A program made the translations under genes and the position numbers. Of a DNA stretch of 64,000 nt, positions 51,233 through 60,455 are shown piece by piece; the stretch's first letter is position 1, and every line of letters begins with the position of its first letter. The DNA comes from Streptomyces sp. NBC_01224 (GTDB lineage: Bacteria; Actinomycetota; Actinomycetes; Streptomycetales; Streptomycetaceae). The stretch covers positions 9,543,001-9,607,000 of the forward strand of contig NZ_CP108529.1 in assembly GCF_036002945.1 (NCBI RefSeq), in the 5' to 3' direction. The notes below the pieces were generated by a model that saw only the letters and a program-made list of their open reading frames with translations, did no database searches and was not told the origin of the DNA.

Positions 51233-51379
51233 GTGCGGATCGGCCGCACGTCGTCGGGGCGGCTTCGTTCACGTCCAGCAGCAGCGTTTGTCGATGAGTT
51301 TCGACAGCAGTTGGCGATCAACGCACTCGCAGATGTTCACGGGAAATGGCTCTGGCACACATTCCGTGAGCGACCTTGA
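51233..51379 (+). CDS. WLRS/AAAFV peptide family, copy 3 (48 aa)
   Basis: GTG at 51233 to TGA at 51377-51379. It contains GRLRSRPAAAFVDEFRQQL, AINALADVHGK and WLWHTFRERP. It aligns without gaps to copy 1 (3938-4042) over 26 residues and, past the shared core, to copy 2 (24403-24564) through the ADVHGKW/ADLHEFW segment. The last third overlaps the left arm of the MITE-like repeat at 51351. Family and function unknown. Confidence 0.35.
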   Translation: MRIGRTSSGRLRSRPAAAFVDEFRQQLAINALADVHGKWLWHTFRERP

Positions 51380-51474
51380 GCCCGGCGTCACCGGAACCCG
51401 GTGACGCGTGGTCCCCGCAGGTCACGTGACGCGCGCGTCCTGCTGGCTAGATCTTTCACGAAATGTGTGCCAGA
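51351..51474. repeat. 124-bp MITE-like element
   Basis: Terminal inverted repeats of 20 bp: TCTGGCACACATTCCGTGAG at 51351-51370 and, at 51455-51474, a sequence whose complement differs at two positions. Between them is a perfect 10-bp hairpin (51385-51394 with 51398-51407, loop AAC). It has no coding capacity of its own. It lies 9 bp left of the ISL3 element. Confidence 0.5.
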
Positions 51475-51483
51475 ACCAACTCG

Positions 51484-53241
51484 GGCTCTGGCTCAACTTC
51501 TGTGATGCGGCCACTCTGAGTGACAGCCAGGCTCCTCCGAGCCGTACGCAAAGTCGCCCGAAAATGGTCCGTGGGCAGGACAGTTGGGCAGGACAGTTCG
51601 GGGCCATGGAAGAAGTCGTGCTCCGGCTGAAGGAGCTGTTGTTCCCGGCGATCGCGGACGTCGCGGTGCTGTCGGTACGTGTGAGCATCGAGACAGTGCG
51701 CGTGGATGCGCAATGCATCGCGGACGGCGCTGTGTGCCCGGTCTGCGGAGTCTGGTCGAACCGGGTGCATGGTTCCTACCTGCGGTTTCCCGCTGATGTG
51801 CCGAGCGGTGGTCGAAGCGTTGCTCTCCAGCTGAGGGTCCGTCGGTTCATGTGCGGGAACTCGGGGTGTGCGCGCCGTTCCTTCGTCGAGCAGATACCCG
51901 GCCTGACACGCCGGCACGGTCAGCGGACCGAGCGGTTGCGCTCCACCCTGGCCGCGGTCGGGCTGGCCCTCGCGGGTCGGGCCGGAGCCCGCATCGCCCG
52001 CGTTCTCGGGGTACCCGTCAGCCGCAGCACGGTGCTCCGGCTGGTCGACGCACTCCCCGATCCCGAGGTCCCCGCGCCGCGAGTGGTCGGCGTCGACGAG
52101 TTCGCCACCCGCAAGGGCCGCCACTACGGCACCGTCCTCGTCGACATCGAGAGCCGCCGCCCCATCGACCTGCTGCCGGACCGGGAAGGGTCCAGCCTGG
52201 CGGCCTGGCTCGCCGACCGGCCAGGCATTGAGGTCGTCTGCCGCGACCGGGCGCCGTTCTTCGCCGAAGGCGCCGCCGCCGGTGCCCCGCAGGCCGTTCA
52301 GGTCGCGGACCGGTGGCACCTCTGGCACAACCTGAGCGAGGCCGCCGAGCGGGCAGTCGTCCAGCACCGCCAGTGCCTTCGAGCCCTTGTTCCTGCGACC
52401 TCCGTATCCGGGCCTGAGTCGGCGCCGCAAGAAGAACCGTCCGGTTCACCGTGGCCGACCGGGCACCGGTTCGCAGACCGGACTCGGGCCCGGCACGCCG
52501 CCGTCCACGCACTCCTGCAGGCAGGACACAGCCTGCGTTCGGTTCAGCGGCAGCTCGGCATGGCCTGGCACACGGTCAAACGGTTCGTCGACGCCTCGAC
52601 GCCGGAGGGCCTGTTCACTGGCCAGTGGCAGAACCGGCTCTCGGTCCTCGACGACTACAAGCCCTGCCTGGACGACCGCTGGAACGAGGGCTTCAGCAAC
52701 GCGTGGAAGCTGTGGGAGGAGATCGTGCCGCTCGGCTACAAGGGCAACTACCAGCGCGTCCGTGCCTATCTGCACAAGAAGCGCACCTCACCACGACCTG
52801 TGACCGCCCGGCCGCCATCGCCCCGCACGGTCTCCGGATGGATCCTCAGACGCCCGGAAACCCTCACCGAGCCCGAACAGCTCCAGCTCAAGACCGTCCG
52901 CAACCAGTGCCCCGAGCTCGACGCCCTTACCCGTCACGTCCGGTCCTTCGCGACCATGCTCACTGACCGCCAGGGCGAGCGTCTCCCGGAGTGGCTCGAT
53001 GCCGTTCGACAGGACGACCTGCCCAGCCTCCACACTCTCGCCGCCGGCATCGACCGCGACCTCGACGCCGTCATCGCCGGATTGAGCCTGCCCTGGAGCT
53101 CGGGCGCGGTCGAAGGGCATGTCAACCGGATCAAGATGCTCAAGCGTCAGATGTTCGGGCGGGCAGGCTTCCAACTTCTCCGCAAACGCGTCCTACTGGC
53201 GTGACGGAGGGTGGCCGCGTCACAGACGTTGAGCCAGAGCC
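51484..53241. mobile_element. ISL3-family insertion sequence (about 1.76 kb)
   Basis: About 41-bp imperfect terminal inverted repeats at 51484-51524 (starting GGCTCTGGCTCAACTTCTGT) and 53201-53241 enclose an intact transposase. The GGCTCT terminus is typical of ISL3. I see no clean 8-bp target duplication. Confidence 0.85.
51606..53204 (+). CDS. ISL3-family transposase
   Basis: 532 residues from the ATG at 51606. N-terminal zinc ribbon (AVCPVCGVWSNRVHGSYLR with RRFMCGNSGCARRSF), HTH (RTERLRSTLAAVGLALAGRA, then VPVSRSTVLRLVDALP), DDE core beginning VVGVDEFATRKGRHYGTVLV (Asp) and QVADRWHLWHNLSEAAERAV (second Asp), and the conserved end LPWSSGAVEGHVNRIKMLKR (Glu), QMFGRAGFQLLRKRVLLA. Intact. 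A start at 51408 would lie outside the left end of the element and is rejected. The stop lies within the right inverted repeat. Confidence 0.92.
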   Translation: MEEVVLRLKELLFPAIADVAVLSVRVSIETVRVDAQCIADGAVCPVCGVWSNRVHGSYLRFPADVPSGGRSVALQLRVRRFMCGNSGCARRSFVEQIPGLTRRHGQRTERLRSTLAAVGLALAGRAGARIARVLGVPVSRSTVLRLVDALPDPEVPAPRVVGVDEFATRKGRHYGTVLVDIESRRPIDLLPDREGSSLAAWLADRPGIEVVCRDRAPFFAEGAAAGAPQAVQVADRWHLWHNLSEAAERAVVQHRQCLRALVPATSVSGPESAPQEEPSGSPWPTGHRFADRTRARHAAVHALLQAGHSLRSVQRQLGMAWHTVKRFVDASTPEGLFTGQWQNRLSVLDDYKPCLDDRWNEGFSNAWKLWEEIVPLGYKGNYQRVRAYLHKKRTSPRPVTARPPSPRTVSGWILRRPETLTEPEQLQLKTVRNQCPELDALTRHVRSFATMLTDRQGERLPEWLDAVRQDDLPSLHTLAAGIDRDLDAVIAGLSLPWSSGAVEGHVNRIKMLKRQMFGRAGFQLLRKRVLLA

Positions 53242-53267
53242 TTTGAAGTGAACAAAGCCAATGGGGG

Positions 53268-53891
53268 TCAGGTGTTGGCGCATTCGTCGATGACGGCGCA
53301 GGCGAGGCGGATGCCGCCCAGGTAGGTGGAGATGCCGTCATCGCCGTGCATGTGGGGCGCGCCCTGGAACCACTGCGGCCACAGGCCGCCTTCCTGGAGG
53401 AAGTGGCTGGCCCGGTCGCCCTGCAGGACGGAGTCGGTGTACGCGAGGGCGCTCATGGCTGTGGGCTGGTCGTAGGCGAGGTCGGGCAGACGCAGGTAGC
53501 GATCCAGGTAAGCGGCGAGCAGGTCGGCGTCCCGTGCGGTGCCGAAACTCGCCAGCGCCACGCAGTAGGCCCCGCCCGCGCAGCAGACCTCGCTCTCCAG
53601 CAACAGTGCTCCCAGACGCTCGCGGAAGTGGTCACGGCGCGAGACGGCGGCGAGCCATGCCGCGGTCCGCCGCTCGCGCCAGCTGCCTTCGAAGAGGATG
53701 GTGAGCTCGGCGTCGGAGACAGCATTCGCATCAGCGGCCAGGGCATGAACGAACGGCTCGTACTCCTCGCGCGACATACGAAGTACCGCTCCGCCGAGCT
53801 TCAGGTAGCGGCGCGCGGGGGCGCAATAGCGGCGGAACAGAGCCTGTATCTCAGGGTCGTGGCGGATCACCACCTCATCCTCTCGCAACAA
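53268..53891 (-). CDS. DUF6000 family protein
   Basis: 207 residues. The order of conserved blocks fits DUF6000: CAPARRYLKLGGAVLRMSRE, VSDAELTILFEGSWRERRTA, AWLAAVSRRDHFRERLGALL, VCCAGGAYCVALASFGTARD, LLAAYLDRYLRLPDLAYDQP, LWPQWFQGAPHMHGDDGIST. Soluble, mostly helical, and of unknown function; the family is frequent in Streptomyces and is sometimes annotated as an effector-immunity or HEAT-like protein without proof. The second half has two closely spaced Cys. A single gene 26 bp from the ISL3 right end. Confidence 0.75.
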   Translation of the reverse strand: MLREDEVVIRHDPEIQALFRRYCAPARRYLKLGGAVLRMSREEYEPFVHALAADANAVSDAELTILFEGSWRERRTAAWLAAVSRRDHFRERLGALLLESEVCCAGGAYCVALASFGTARDADLLAAYLDRYLRLPDLAYDQPTAMSALAYTDSVLQGDRASHFLQEGGLWPQWFQGAPHMHGDDGISTYLGGIRLACAVIDECANT

Positions 53892-54388
53892 GCACGCAGA
53901 TGAGGGCGTGGGGCGGAATACGCCTGCGGTGATCCCGGGACGGGCGGGACGCCACCTGGGACCCGGGGCGGGGGAGCGGGGTCCGGCAGCCCTCGCCTTC
54001 CTCTCTCACCTCCGGCGGACCCCAGAACGCCAGGCCTCCCCGGCTCATCATGATGACCGCCCGGGTCCGCGTCGTCGAGGAGGCTCACTGGGACGGCCTG
54101 CCCACCGGCAAGGGACGCCGGACCACCACCGGCGAACCGTGCTTGCGCATGTCGGAGAGCGCGCCGGTGTGCGAGGCGGTGCGAGCGGCGGGGTGAACAC
54201 ACCCGCCTGCCTTGGTCGTGATCCCCTTGACGGAGTCGCAGCGCACGGTGGCGGCCTGCGCGAGGCTGCCGGTGGCAGGTGACCCGACGGCGGCCCGCGC
54301 CGCGGGCGGTGGAGCCCATATCCGTCACCGGGCGCGCAGCTCGTAGGAGGCGGCCTCCGTGCTCCGCGGAGTTGATCCGCAGAGTTGA
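53892..54388. other. About 500 bp with one tiny possible ORF
   Basis: On the plus strand, 54053-54196 could encode MTARVRVVEEAHWDGLPTGK then GRRTTTGEPCLRMSESAP, 47 residues with no recognised family. Otherwise nothing is seen. Confidence 0.3.
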
Positions 54389-55540
54389 TCATTCCATCAG
54401 GAGGAGCGGAGCCCGTATCCCCGAGCGCGCCTCAGTGCGATGTGGGTCAGCCAGGCCATCCCGAAGGTGAAGGGCGCGGCGGTGTTGTCGGAGGGGCCGG
54501 GAACGGCACGCCTGCCAGCGCAGATCGACGTCCTCGCCCGACAGGCCGGTGGCCGAGGACCACAGCCAGACGGGGTGCGGGTCGTGACCGCCGGGCAGAC
54601 GGTCGACCTCCAGGCGGATCAACATGCCCTCGATGACGGGGAGTTCGCCGGTGTGGTCGATCCACGCCGAGCGGGTGGTCAGCCGCGGGTGGACGCGGTC
54701 CCAGGCGATCGCGCGGGCGGTGCCGTAGCGGTCGGTGACCTGCACGGTTGCGGCATCGGGCTCGCCCCAGGTGTCGGGCTTGGCGAAGCGGAACTCTTTG
54801 CCGTGCTTGGGCGGGCGTCCGCCCTGTGGCGGGGAGATCCAGGGGACCGGGACGGGCTTGCGCATGACGCGGTCCGTGCGCATCCGTCCGAGGACCTCCA
54901 CTGGCAGCCCTTCCAGCAGGTAGGCCATGCGCGGGGCGTCGTAGCCGGCGTCGAAGACGATCAGGATGTCGCGGTCGCCCTGTTGCCACCGCCCCATGTC
55001 GATGAGGTCCTCGACCACGTGGCGGACCTGGGCCGCGGTGACCTCGGCGACATCGTCGGCCGGCCCCAGCCGCAGCGCGTCCAGGATCTGGCACCACGAG
55101 GTCCGACCCGACTCCAGCGCGGCGACGAACGAGTAGGGCCAGCCGGGCACGAACTGGTCCGACGAGCGTCCGCTACGGCCGTATACGTGACAGAACAAGC
55201 GGTCCGGGCTGGTCGGCGCGTCGGGGCGGAGCCAGTGGGTGACGTCGATGGCCAGGACGAGGCGCCCGTCGGCGGCCTCGGGCTGCGGTAGCCCGGCCAG
55301 CGCCTGCCGCAGTCGCAGCACGTCGACCTTTCCGCTGTTCAGCGCGTCGTGCCCGCGCCGGTGCTCGGCCGTCAGCGTCAGGTCCACCGGCGTGGTCACC
55401 GGCCCGTCCGCGCACAGCAATGCGTCCGTCAGCTCGAACAACGTGTCCCCACGCACGGTCAGGCAGTCGAAGAAGTCGTACCGGAAGCGTGACGCCACCG
55501 CGAACGCTTCCCGCCGGACATCGTGATGCAGCAGACTCAT
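54389..55540 (-). pseudogene. IS701/IS4-like DDE transposase, 3' end lost
   Basis: 383 codons from the ATG at 55540. Conserved parts: RYDFFDCLTVRGDTLFELTD, GRLVLAIDVTHWLRPDAPTS (first Asp), QFVPGWPYSFVAALESGRTS, RDILIVFDAGYDAPRMAYLL (second Asp), and WSSATGLSGEDVDLRWQA just before the Glu region. After WQA the next frame gives FTFGMAWLTHIALRRARGYG, so the Glu-containing domain of about 80 residues is missing and the end is out of frame. A Streptomyces-type putative transposase, now inactive. Confidence 0.7.
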
Positions 55541-55986
55541 TCCCCCACGGCCTTCGTACTGGTCAAGTGCTTCTTTCGTCGGAGCACAGGATCAGACGGA
55601 GGCCGTGTTCACGTCCCCAGAATCCTCGTACGAGCGAGCACGTTCGGAGCATCGTTCGAGGTCAGACCATAAAGAACAAGCTCAGCTAGCGGCCGGTGCG
55701 CTCCACCAGACATGTGGATGCGCGGAATGCGTGGATGAACTGCTGGATTCTGGGCGAGCAATCCACACCGATGGCGGGTGCTGAGGGACCTCGCCGGCCT
55801 GGTCGACCGACTGGGAGCGGTGGGTCTGCGCCGAGTGTGGCGGCATTCCGCCATGGCCGACATCCGCCCCACTCGGTCCGTTGATCCTGCCCGGACCCAA
55901 CTGCGAGATTGGCCAGGCGGCTCAGGTGTTCTCGTGTCTGCGGGCTTGGCCGCACGGTGATGTTTCACTCCTTGGTTAGGAGCACG
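55541..55986. other. About 450-bp leader of the protease gene
   Basis: No gene recognised. It should contain the promoter of the S8 protease. A TTAGGAGC ribosome-binding site lies just before its ATG. Confidence 0.4.
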
Positions 55987-58900
55987 ATGGCGCGACGAAG
56001 AAGAACAGGTGTGATTGCCGCGGCGTCGGCCGTGTTGATCGCCGCGGCGCTGATTGCGCCTGCGGCCGCAGCCGCCGACCCGACCAGCCCGACTGGCTCC
56101 GAGAGTGCTGGCGCGAGCAAGGTCGAACCCGCTGATCCCGACGGGCCACAGGGGCCGGGTCGATCGCCCGTTGCTGGGCTCGACGACCGGGCCGGGCGCG
56201 ACAACCCGGATTCGATCTACAGGGCGGGGAAGACCGATGGGTTCCAGCCGCTGACCGACGATTCGCTGTCGGATACTGCGGCCGAGAAGCTGGGCAACGC
56301 CGACACCAGGCTGCTGCAGCAGGCGCAGGCGTCGAAGAAGAAGTCTGTCACGGTGTTGATGCTGGCCCGGAAGGGCGCGACCGAGGACGTCGTCGCCGCG
56401 GTGGAGAAGACCGGCGGGACCGTCGGGTCGGTGACCGGAAAGGTCGGCTACGTCCGGGCGACCGTCCCGACCGACAGCGTGACCACCTTGGCCGGCCTTC
56501 GGTCGGTCGCGGCGATCGACCTGAACCGGACGTACAAGATCCCGGGCCCGGATCTGGGCGCCGCGGGTGCGAGGACGGCGGCAACGAAGGCCGCGGGTCC
56601 GACCGCGCCCGGCGCGAACACGCCCGCCGACAACCCGTACCTACCGATCAACGAGACCGGCGCCGAGGCCTTCGTCAAGGACAACCCGGCCTGGGACGGG
56701 CGCGGCACGGTCGTCGGCGTGCTAGACACCGGCGTCGACGTCGAGCATCCCGCGCTACAGACGACCAGCGACGGCAAGCCCAAGATTGTCGATTGGGTAA
56801 CCGAGACCGATCCGGTCACCGACCGCGACGGCAGCTGGGTACGGATGTCCACCACCAAGACGGGTCCGACGTTCAGCTACCTGGGCAAGAGCTGGACGAT
56901 CCCGGAGGGCACGTTCCAATTCGGCGTGTTCTACGAGAGTGCGACGGCCGGCAGCGACTTCGAGGGCGACCTCAACCGGGACGGCGACACCCTGGACTTC
57001 TACGGGGTTCTGTACGACCCGACCACACACAGGATCTGGGTCGACAGCAACAACAACCAGGACCTCACCGACGAGACACCGATGGCCCCGTTCGCGGTCG
57101 ACCGCCAGGTCGGCCACCTCGGGAGCGACGACCCCGCAACACCGCAGAACGAGCGCATCCCGTTCGTCGTCGAGTACCGCGACAACGTCGATCTCTCCCC
57201 GCTCGGCGGCAGCAACGTCGGCAAGACCGCGAACTACGTGTCTATCGGGTTGCCGGTCGCCTCGCACGGCACCCATGTCGCGGGGATCACCGCCGGCACG
57301 TCGTTGTTCGGCGGCCAGATGCACGGCGCCGCACCGGGCGCGCAGATCGTGTCCGCCCGCGCCTGCACTTGGGGCGGTGGCTGCACCCAGGCGGCACTGA
57401 CCGAGGGCATGATCGACCTGGTCACCAATCGCCATGTCGACGTCGTCAACCTGTCCATCGGTGGGCTTCCCGCATTGAACGACGGCTCCGACGTGATCGC
57501 CGCGCTCTACGACAAGCTGATCGACAACTACGGCGCCCAGATTATCATCGCCGCCGGCAACGACGGCCTCGGCACCAACACCGTCAGCTCGCCGTCCGTG
57601 GCGGGCAGGGCCATCTCGGTCGCCGCGTCCGTCAGCTCCGACACCTGGTGGGCCGGCTACGGGTCGAAGGTCGCCACCAAGCAGGGCATCTTCGGCTTCT
57701 CCTCCCGCGGCCCCGCTGAGAACGGGGCGCTGGCGCCGCAGGTGTCCGCGCCCGGCGCCGCCATCTCCTCGATCCCGATGTGGCTGTCTGGTGAAGCCGT
57801 CCCCGAGGCCGGGTATTCGCTGCCGGCCGGGTACGGCATGGCCAACGGCACCTCCATGGCGGCCCCGCAGGTCGCCGGAGCGGCGGCGCTGCTGCTATCG
57901 GCCGCCAAGGCCCATTCGCTGACGGTCAGCCCGGCGGCGCTGAAGACCGCCCTGACCGGCACCGCCGACCCGATCCCCGGCGTCCCGACCATCGCGCAGG
58001 GCGCCGGCATCATCGACACCGTCGCGGCCTGGAAGCAGCTCAGCGCTGGCATCAACACCAATGAGCTCACTGTGTCGGCTCCCGTTTGTAGTTCGCTGTC
58101 CGGCCTGCTCGCGACTCCGAACACCGGCGTCGGCATCTACAACCGTTGTCTGCCAACAGAAGGCGGCCAGGTGATCGGTGCGCAGAAGACCTACAAGGTC
58201 AGCGTCACCCGGACCAGCGGTGCCGCCGGGAACGTCGTGCACCGGATCGGTTGGATCGGCAACGACGGCACGTTCAGCGCCCGCGCGGCAATGCCCCTGC
58301 AGCTCGGAAAGGCGGCCGATATCACGGTCACCGCGACCGCGACGACCTCCGGCATGCATAGCGCGATCCTGACCATTGATGACCCGGCGACAGGCGGCAT
58401 CGACCAGTTCGTCGCCGTCACCGTGCTGGCGACCAAGCCGCTGGCCAAGCCCGACTACGCGGTCACCAGTTCCGGCACGCTCAACCGAACCGGAACCACC
58501 TCGCTGCTGGTGCCCGTTCCCAAGGGCGTCGAAGCACTGCAGATGACCCTGGGCGGGCTCGCCGACGGCAGCCAGGTCCGCGCATTGCCCATCGACCCCG
58601 ACGGCATGCCCGCAGACTCCAACGCCAGTTACCGCTGCTACACCAACTACACCGACCCGGCGAACTGCAACGCCACCGCACGACCGGTGTACCGACCCAA
58701 ACCCGGCATCTGGGAGTTCGTGATCGAGTCTCGCAGGACGTCTCCGGTCGAACAGAACCCGTACACAGCGACGGTTTCGCTGCAGGGCATGTCGTTCGAT
58801 CCGGGGACCGTCACAGTCGACAAGGTGACGATGAACTCGCCGACGAATGTCGGCTCGACGGGGAAGAACACCTTTGGCCCCGCGACCGCCCACGTCGCAA

Positions 58901-60393
58901 CTGGCGAGATCGGCGATGTCCGCAATTTGTTCTCGACGGTCTCGCAAGGCGAAATCACGTCCAACATGCTCTATGTTCCGCGTCGGACGACCCGGCTCGA
59001 CGTGACTCTGACGCCCAGAGACGCTGCCGATCTGGACTTCTATGTGTATTTCAACGGCAGGCCGATAGACCAGAGCACCACGACCGGGGACTCGCCCGAG
59101 CACATCGTCATCGATGATCCACAGCCGGGTACGTACTTCATCGTGGTCGCGGGAGTCGCCGTGCCCGGAGACAACGTCACGTTCGACTACCACCAAGAGA
59201 TGTACTCGAAGGGCCTCGGCACGATCACGCCGAAATCCGACGCGAAGTACACGGTTGCCACGGGCCAGTCGATGCCGGTCGACGGGGCAATGATCGTCAG
59301 CGCTCGGCAGTTGACCAAGGATCCCATGGTCGGCCGGGTCCGAGTGGCCAACGAGCACGGCACGATCATCGGGGCGGCGGACGTCACGATCGCCACTGTC
59401 GATGTCCCCAAACTCGATCTGGTCGCGTGGGCCCCGCCATTCGTCGGCGCGGCTCTCAATGAGAGCGGCATAGTCGCGGGGGATCGCCAGTACAACTCCA
59501 GGATGACGCCGACCATCTGGACGGCCGCCGACGGGTTCACCAACCTGGATCTCGCCGGGGGCAGGTACGGATCGGCTCTGGACCTGAATGACGGCCAGAC
59601 CGCCGTCGGTATCGCGACGGACAGTGCATTGCGTACTCTTCCCGTCCAATGGGCCAAGGACGGATCGCTCACAGTGCTCGGCGTCCCGGATTGGCGGCCC
59701 TATTCCAGCGGCTACGCGACCGCCGTGAATAACAAGGGGGTGGTCACCGGATTCTCCGAAGCAATCGTCAAGGAGTCTGACGGTAAGAACCACAGCTACA
59801 GTGACGGGTTCGTGCGGACGCCGGATGGGACGTTCAGCAAGCTGGCCCACCTGTCCTCGGATCTGACGGGAACCCAGCCGCGCGCCATCAACGATGCCGG
59901 AATGATCGTCGGTGCCTCGCACACCGATGGCCATGTGCCGCACGCGGTCACCTGGGATGCGACGTCAGGTGTTACTCAGGATCTCGGCACGCTTCCGGGA
60001 CAGTATTCGGCCCAGGCGAACGATGTGAACGCCTCCGGGACTATCGTGGGGACCAGCGGTGACGACGCGTTCGTGTGGACCAAGGCCGGCGGAATGCAGC
60101 GCCTTGCCGACTACGGATACAACGCGACCGGCGACAAAGTCACCGACGACGGGTGGATCCTCGGAACTGTCGAACTTTCCCCGGACGTTGCGGTGTCGGC
60201 GATGTGGGACCCGCAGGGACGGCTCTGGGATCTGTCCGGCATGGTGCCGCTCTCTGCCGGTGATCGATTCACGCCGACCTACAGCTTCGACATCAACGAT
60301 CACCACCAGCTAATGGTCTACGGCGAGGGCGGCCCGAACGCCGCCTGGTCCAGCTCGGTGATGCTGAGGATCCCGGCAGGTCTGGGCAACTAG
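55987..60393 (+). CDS. Large secreted subtilisin-like (S8) protease with C-terminal HAF-type repeats
   Basis: 1468 residues from the ATG at 55987 (AGGAG upstream). Signal peptide with MARRRRTG n-region and Ala-rich core, cleavage near residue 33. Inhibitor_I9-like propeptide at about 105-185 (KKSVTVLMLARKGATEDVVA). S8 domain: Asp247 in GTVVGVLDTGVDVEHP, His427 in VASHGTHVAGITAGT, Asn in IIIAAGNDG, Ser623 in MANGTSMAAPQVAGAAAL. The 180 residues between Asp and His include an Asp-rich insert (NRDGDTLDFYG, VDSNNNQDLTDE) suggesting Ca binding. Beta-sandwich domains follow, and the last 330 residues are HAF-type repeats (GMIVGASHTDGHVPHAVTWD, GTIVGTSGDDAFVW). An intact extracellular protease, perhaps surface-associated. 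Confidence 0.9.
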   Translation: MARRRRTGVIAAASAVLIAAALIAPAAAAADPTSPTGSESAGASKVEPADPDGPQGPGRSPVAGLDDRAGRDNPDSIYRAGKTDGFQPLTDDSLSDTAAEKLGNADTRLLQQAQASKKKSVTVLMLARKGATEDVVAAVEKTGGTVGSVTGKVGYVRATVPTDSVTTLAGLRSVAAIDLNRTYKIPGPDLGAAGARTAATKAAGPTAPGANTPADNPYLPINETGAEAFVKDNPAWDGRGTVVGVLDTGVDVEHPALQTTSDGKPKIVDWVTETDPVTDRDGSWVRMSTTKTGPTFSYLGKSWTIPEGTFQFGVFYESATAGSDFEGDLNRDGDTLDFYGVLYDPTTHRIWVDSNNNQDLTDETPMAPFAVDRQVGHLGSDDPATPQNERIPFVVEYRDNVDLSPLGGSNVGKTANYVSIGLPVASHGTHVAGITAGTSLFGGQMHGAAPGAQIVSARACTWGGGCTQAALTEGMIDLVTNRHVDVVNLSIGGLPALNDGSDVIAALYDKLIDNYGAQIIIAAGNDGLGTNTVSSPSVAGRAISVAASVSSDTWWAGYGSKVATKQGIFGFSSRGPAENGALAPQVSAPGAAISSIPMWLSGEAVPEAGYSLPAGYGMANGTSMAAPQVAGAAALLLSAAKAHSLTVSPAALKTALTGTADPIPGVPTIAQGAGIIDTVAAWKQLSAGINTNELTVSAPVCSSLSGLLATPNTGVGIYNRCLPTEGGQVIGAQKTYKVSVTRTSGAAGNVVHRIGWIGNDGTFSARAAMPLQLGKAADITVTATATTSGMHSAILTIDDPATGGIDQFVAVTVLATKPLAKPDYAVTSSGTLNRTGTTSLLVPVPKGVEALQMTLGGLADGSQVRALPIDPDGMPADSNASYRCYTNYTDPANCNATARPVYRPKPGIWEFVIESRRTSPVEQNPYTATVSLQGMSFDPGTVTVDKVTMNSPTNVGSTGKNTFGPATAHVATGEIGDVRNLFSTVSQGEITSNMLYVPRRTTRLDVTLTPRDAADLDFYVYFNGRPIDQSTTTGDSPEHIVIDDPQPGTYFIVVAGVAVPGDNVTFDYHQEMYSKGLGTITPKSDAKYTVATGQSMPVDGAMIVSARQLTKDPMVGRVRVANEHGTIIGAADVTIATVDVPKLDLVAWAPPFVGAALNESGIVAGDRQYNSRMTPTIWTAADGFTNLDLAGGRYGSALDLNDGQTAVGIATDSALRTLPVQWAKDGSLTVLGVPDWRPYSSGYATAVNNKGVVTGFSEAIVKESDGKNHSYSDGFVRTPDGTFSKLAHLSSDLTGTQPRAINDAGMIVGASHTDGHVPHAVTWDATSGVTQDLGTLPGQYSAQANDVNASGTIVGTSGDDAFVWTKAGGMQRLADYGYNATGDKVTDDGWILGTVELSPDVAVSAMWDPQGRLWDLSGMVPLSAGDRFTPTYSFDINDHHQLMVYGEGGPNAAWSSSVMLRIPAGLGN

Positions 60394-60407
60394 GCCCCGG
60401 CGCCACC

Positions 60408-60449
60408 TCGTCCCGTCGAGCCACCGCAGCCGGTGGCTCGACGGGACGA
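60408..60449. terminator. Bidirectional terminator between protease and regulator
   Basis: A perfect 19-bp stem (60408-60426 with 60431-60449) around a CAGC loop, 15 bp after the protease stop and 7 bp before the stop of the convergent regulator gene. Confidence 0.75.
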
Positions 60450-60455
60450 AGGCGT

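Noticed and set aside
57895..59943. Minus-strand open frame of about 680 codons inside the S8 protease
   Set aside because: Antisense shadow; the plus-strand frame has signal peptide, catalytic triad and repeats.
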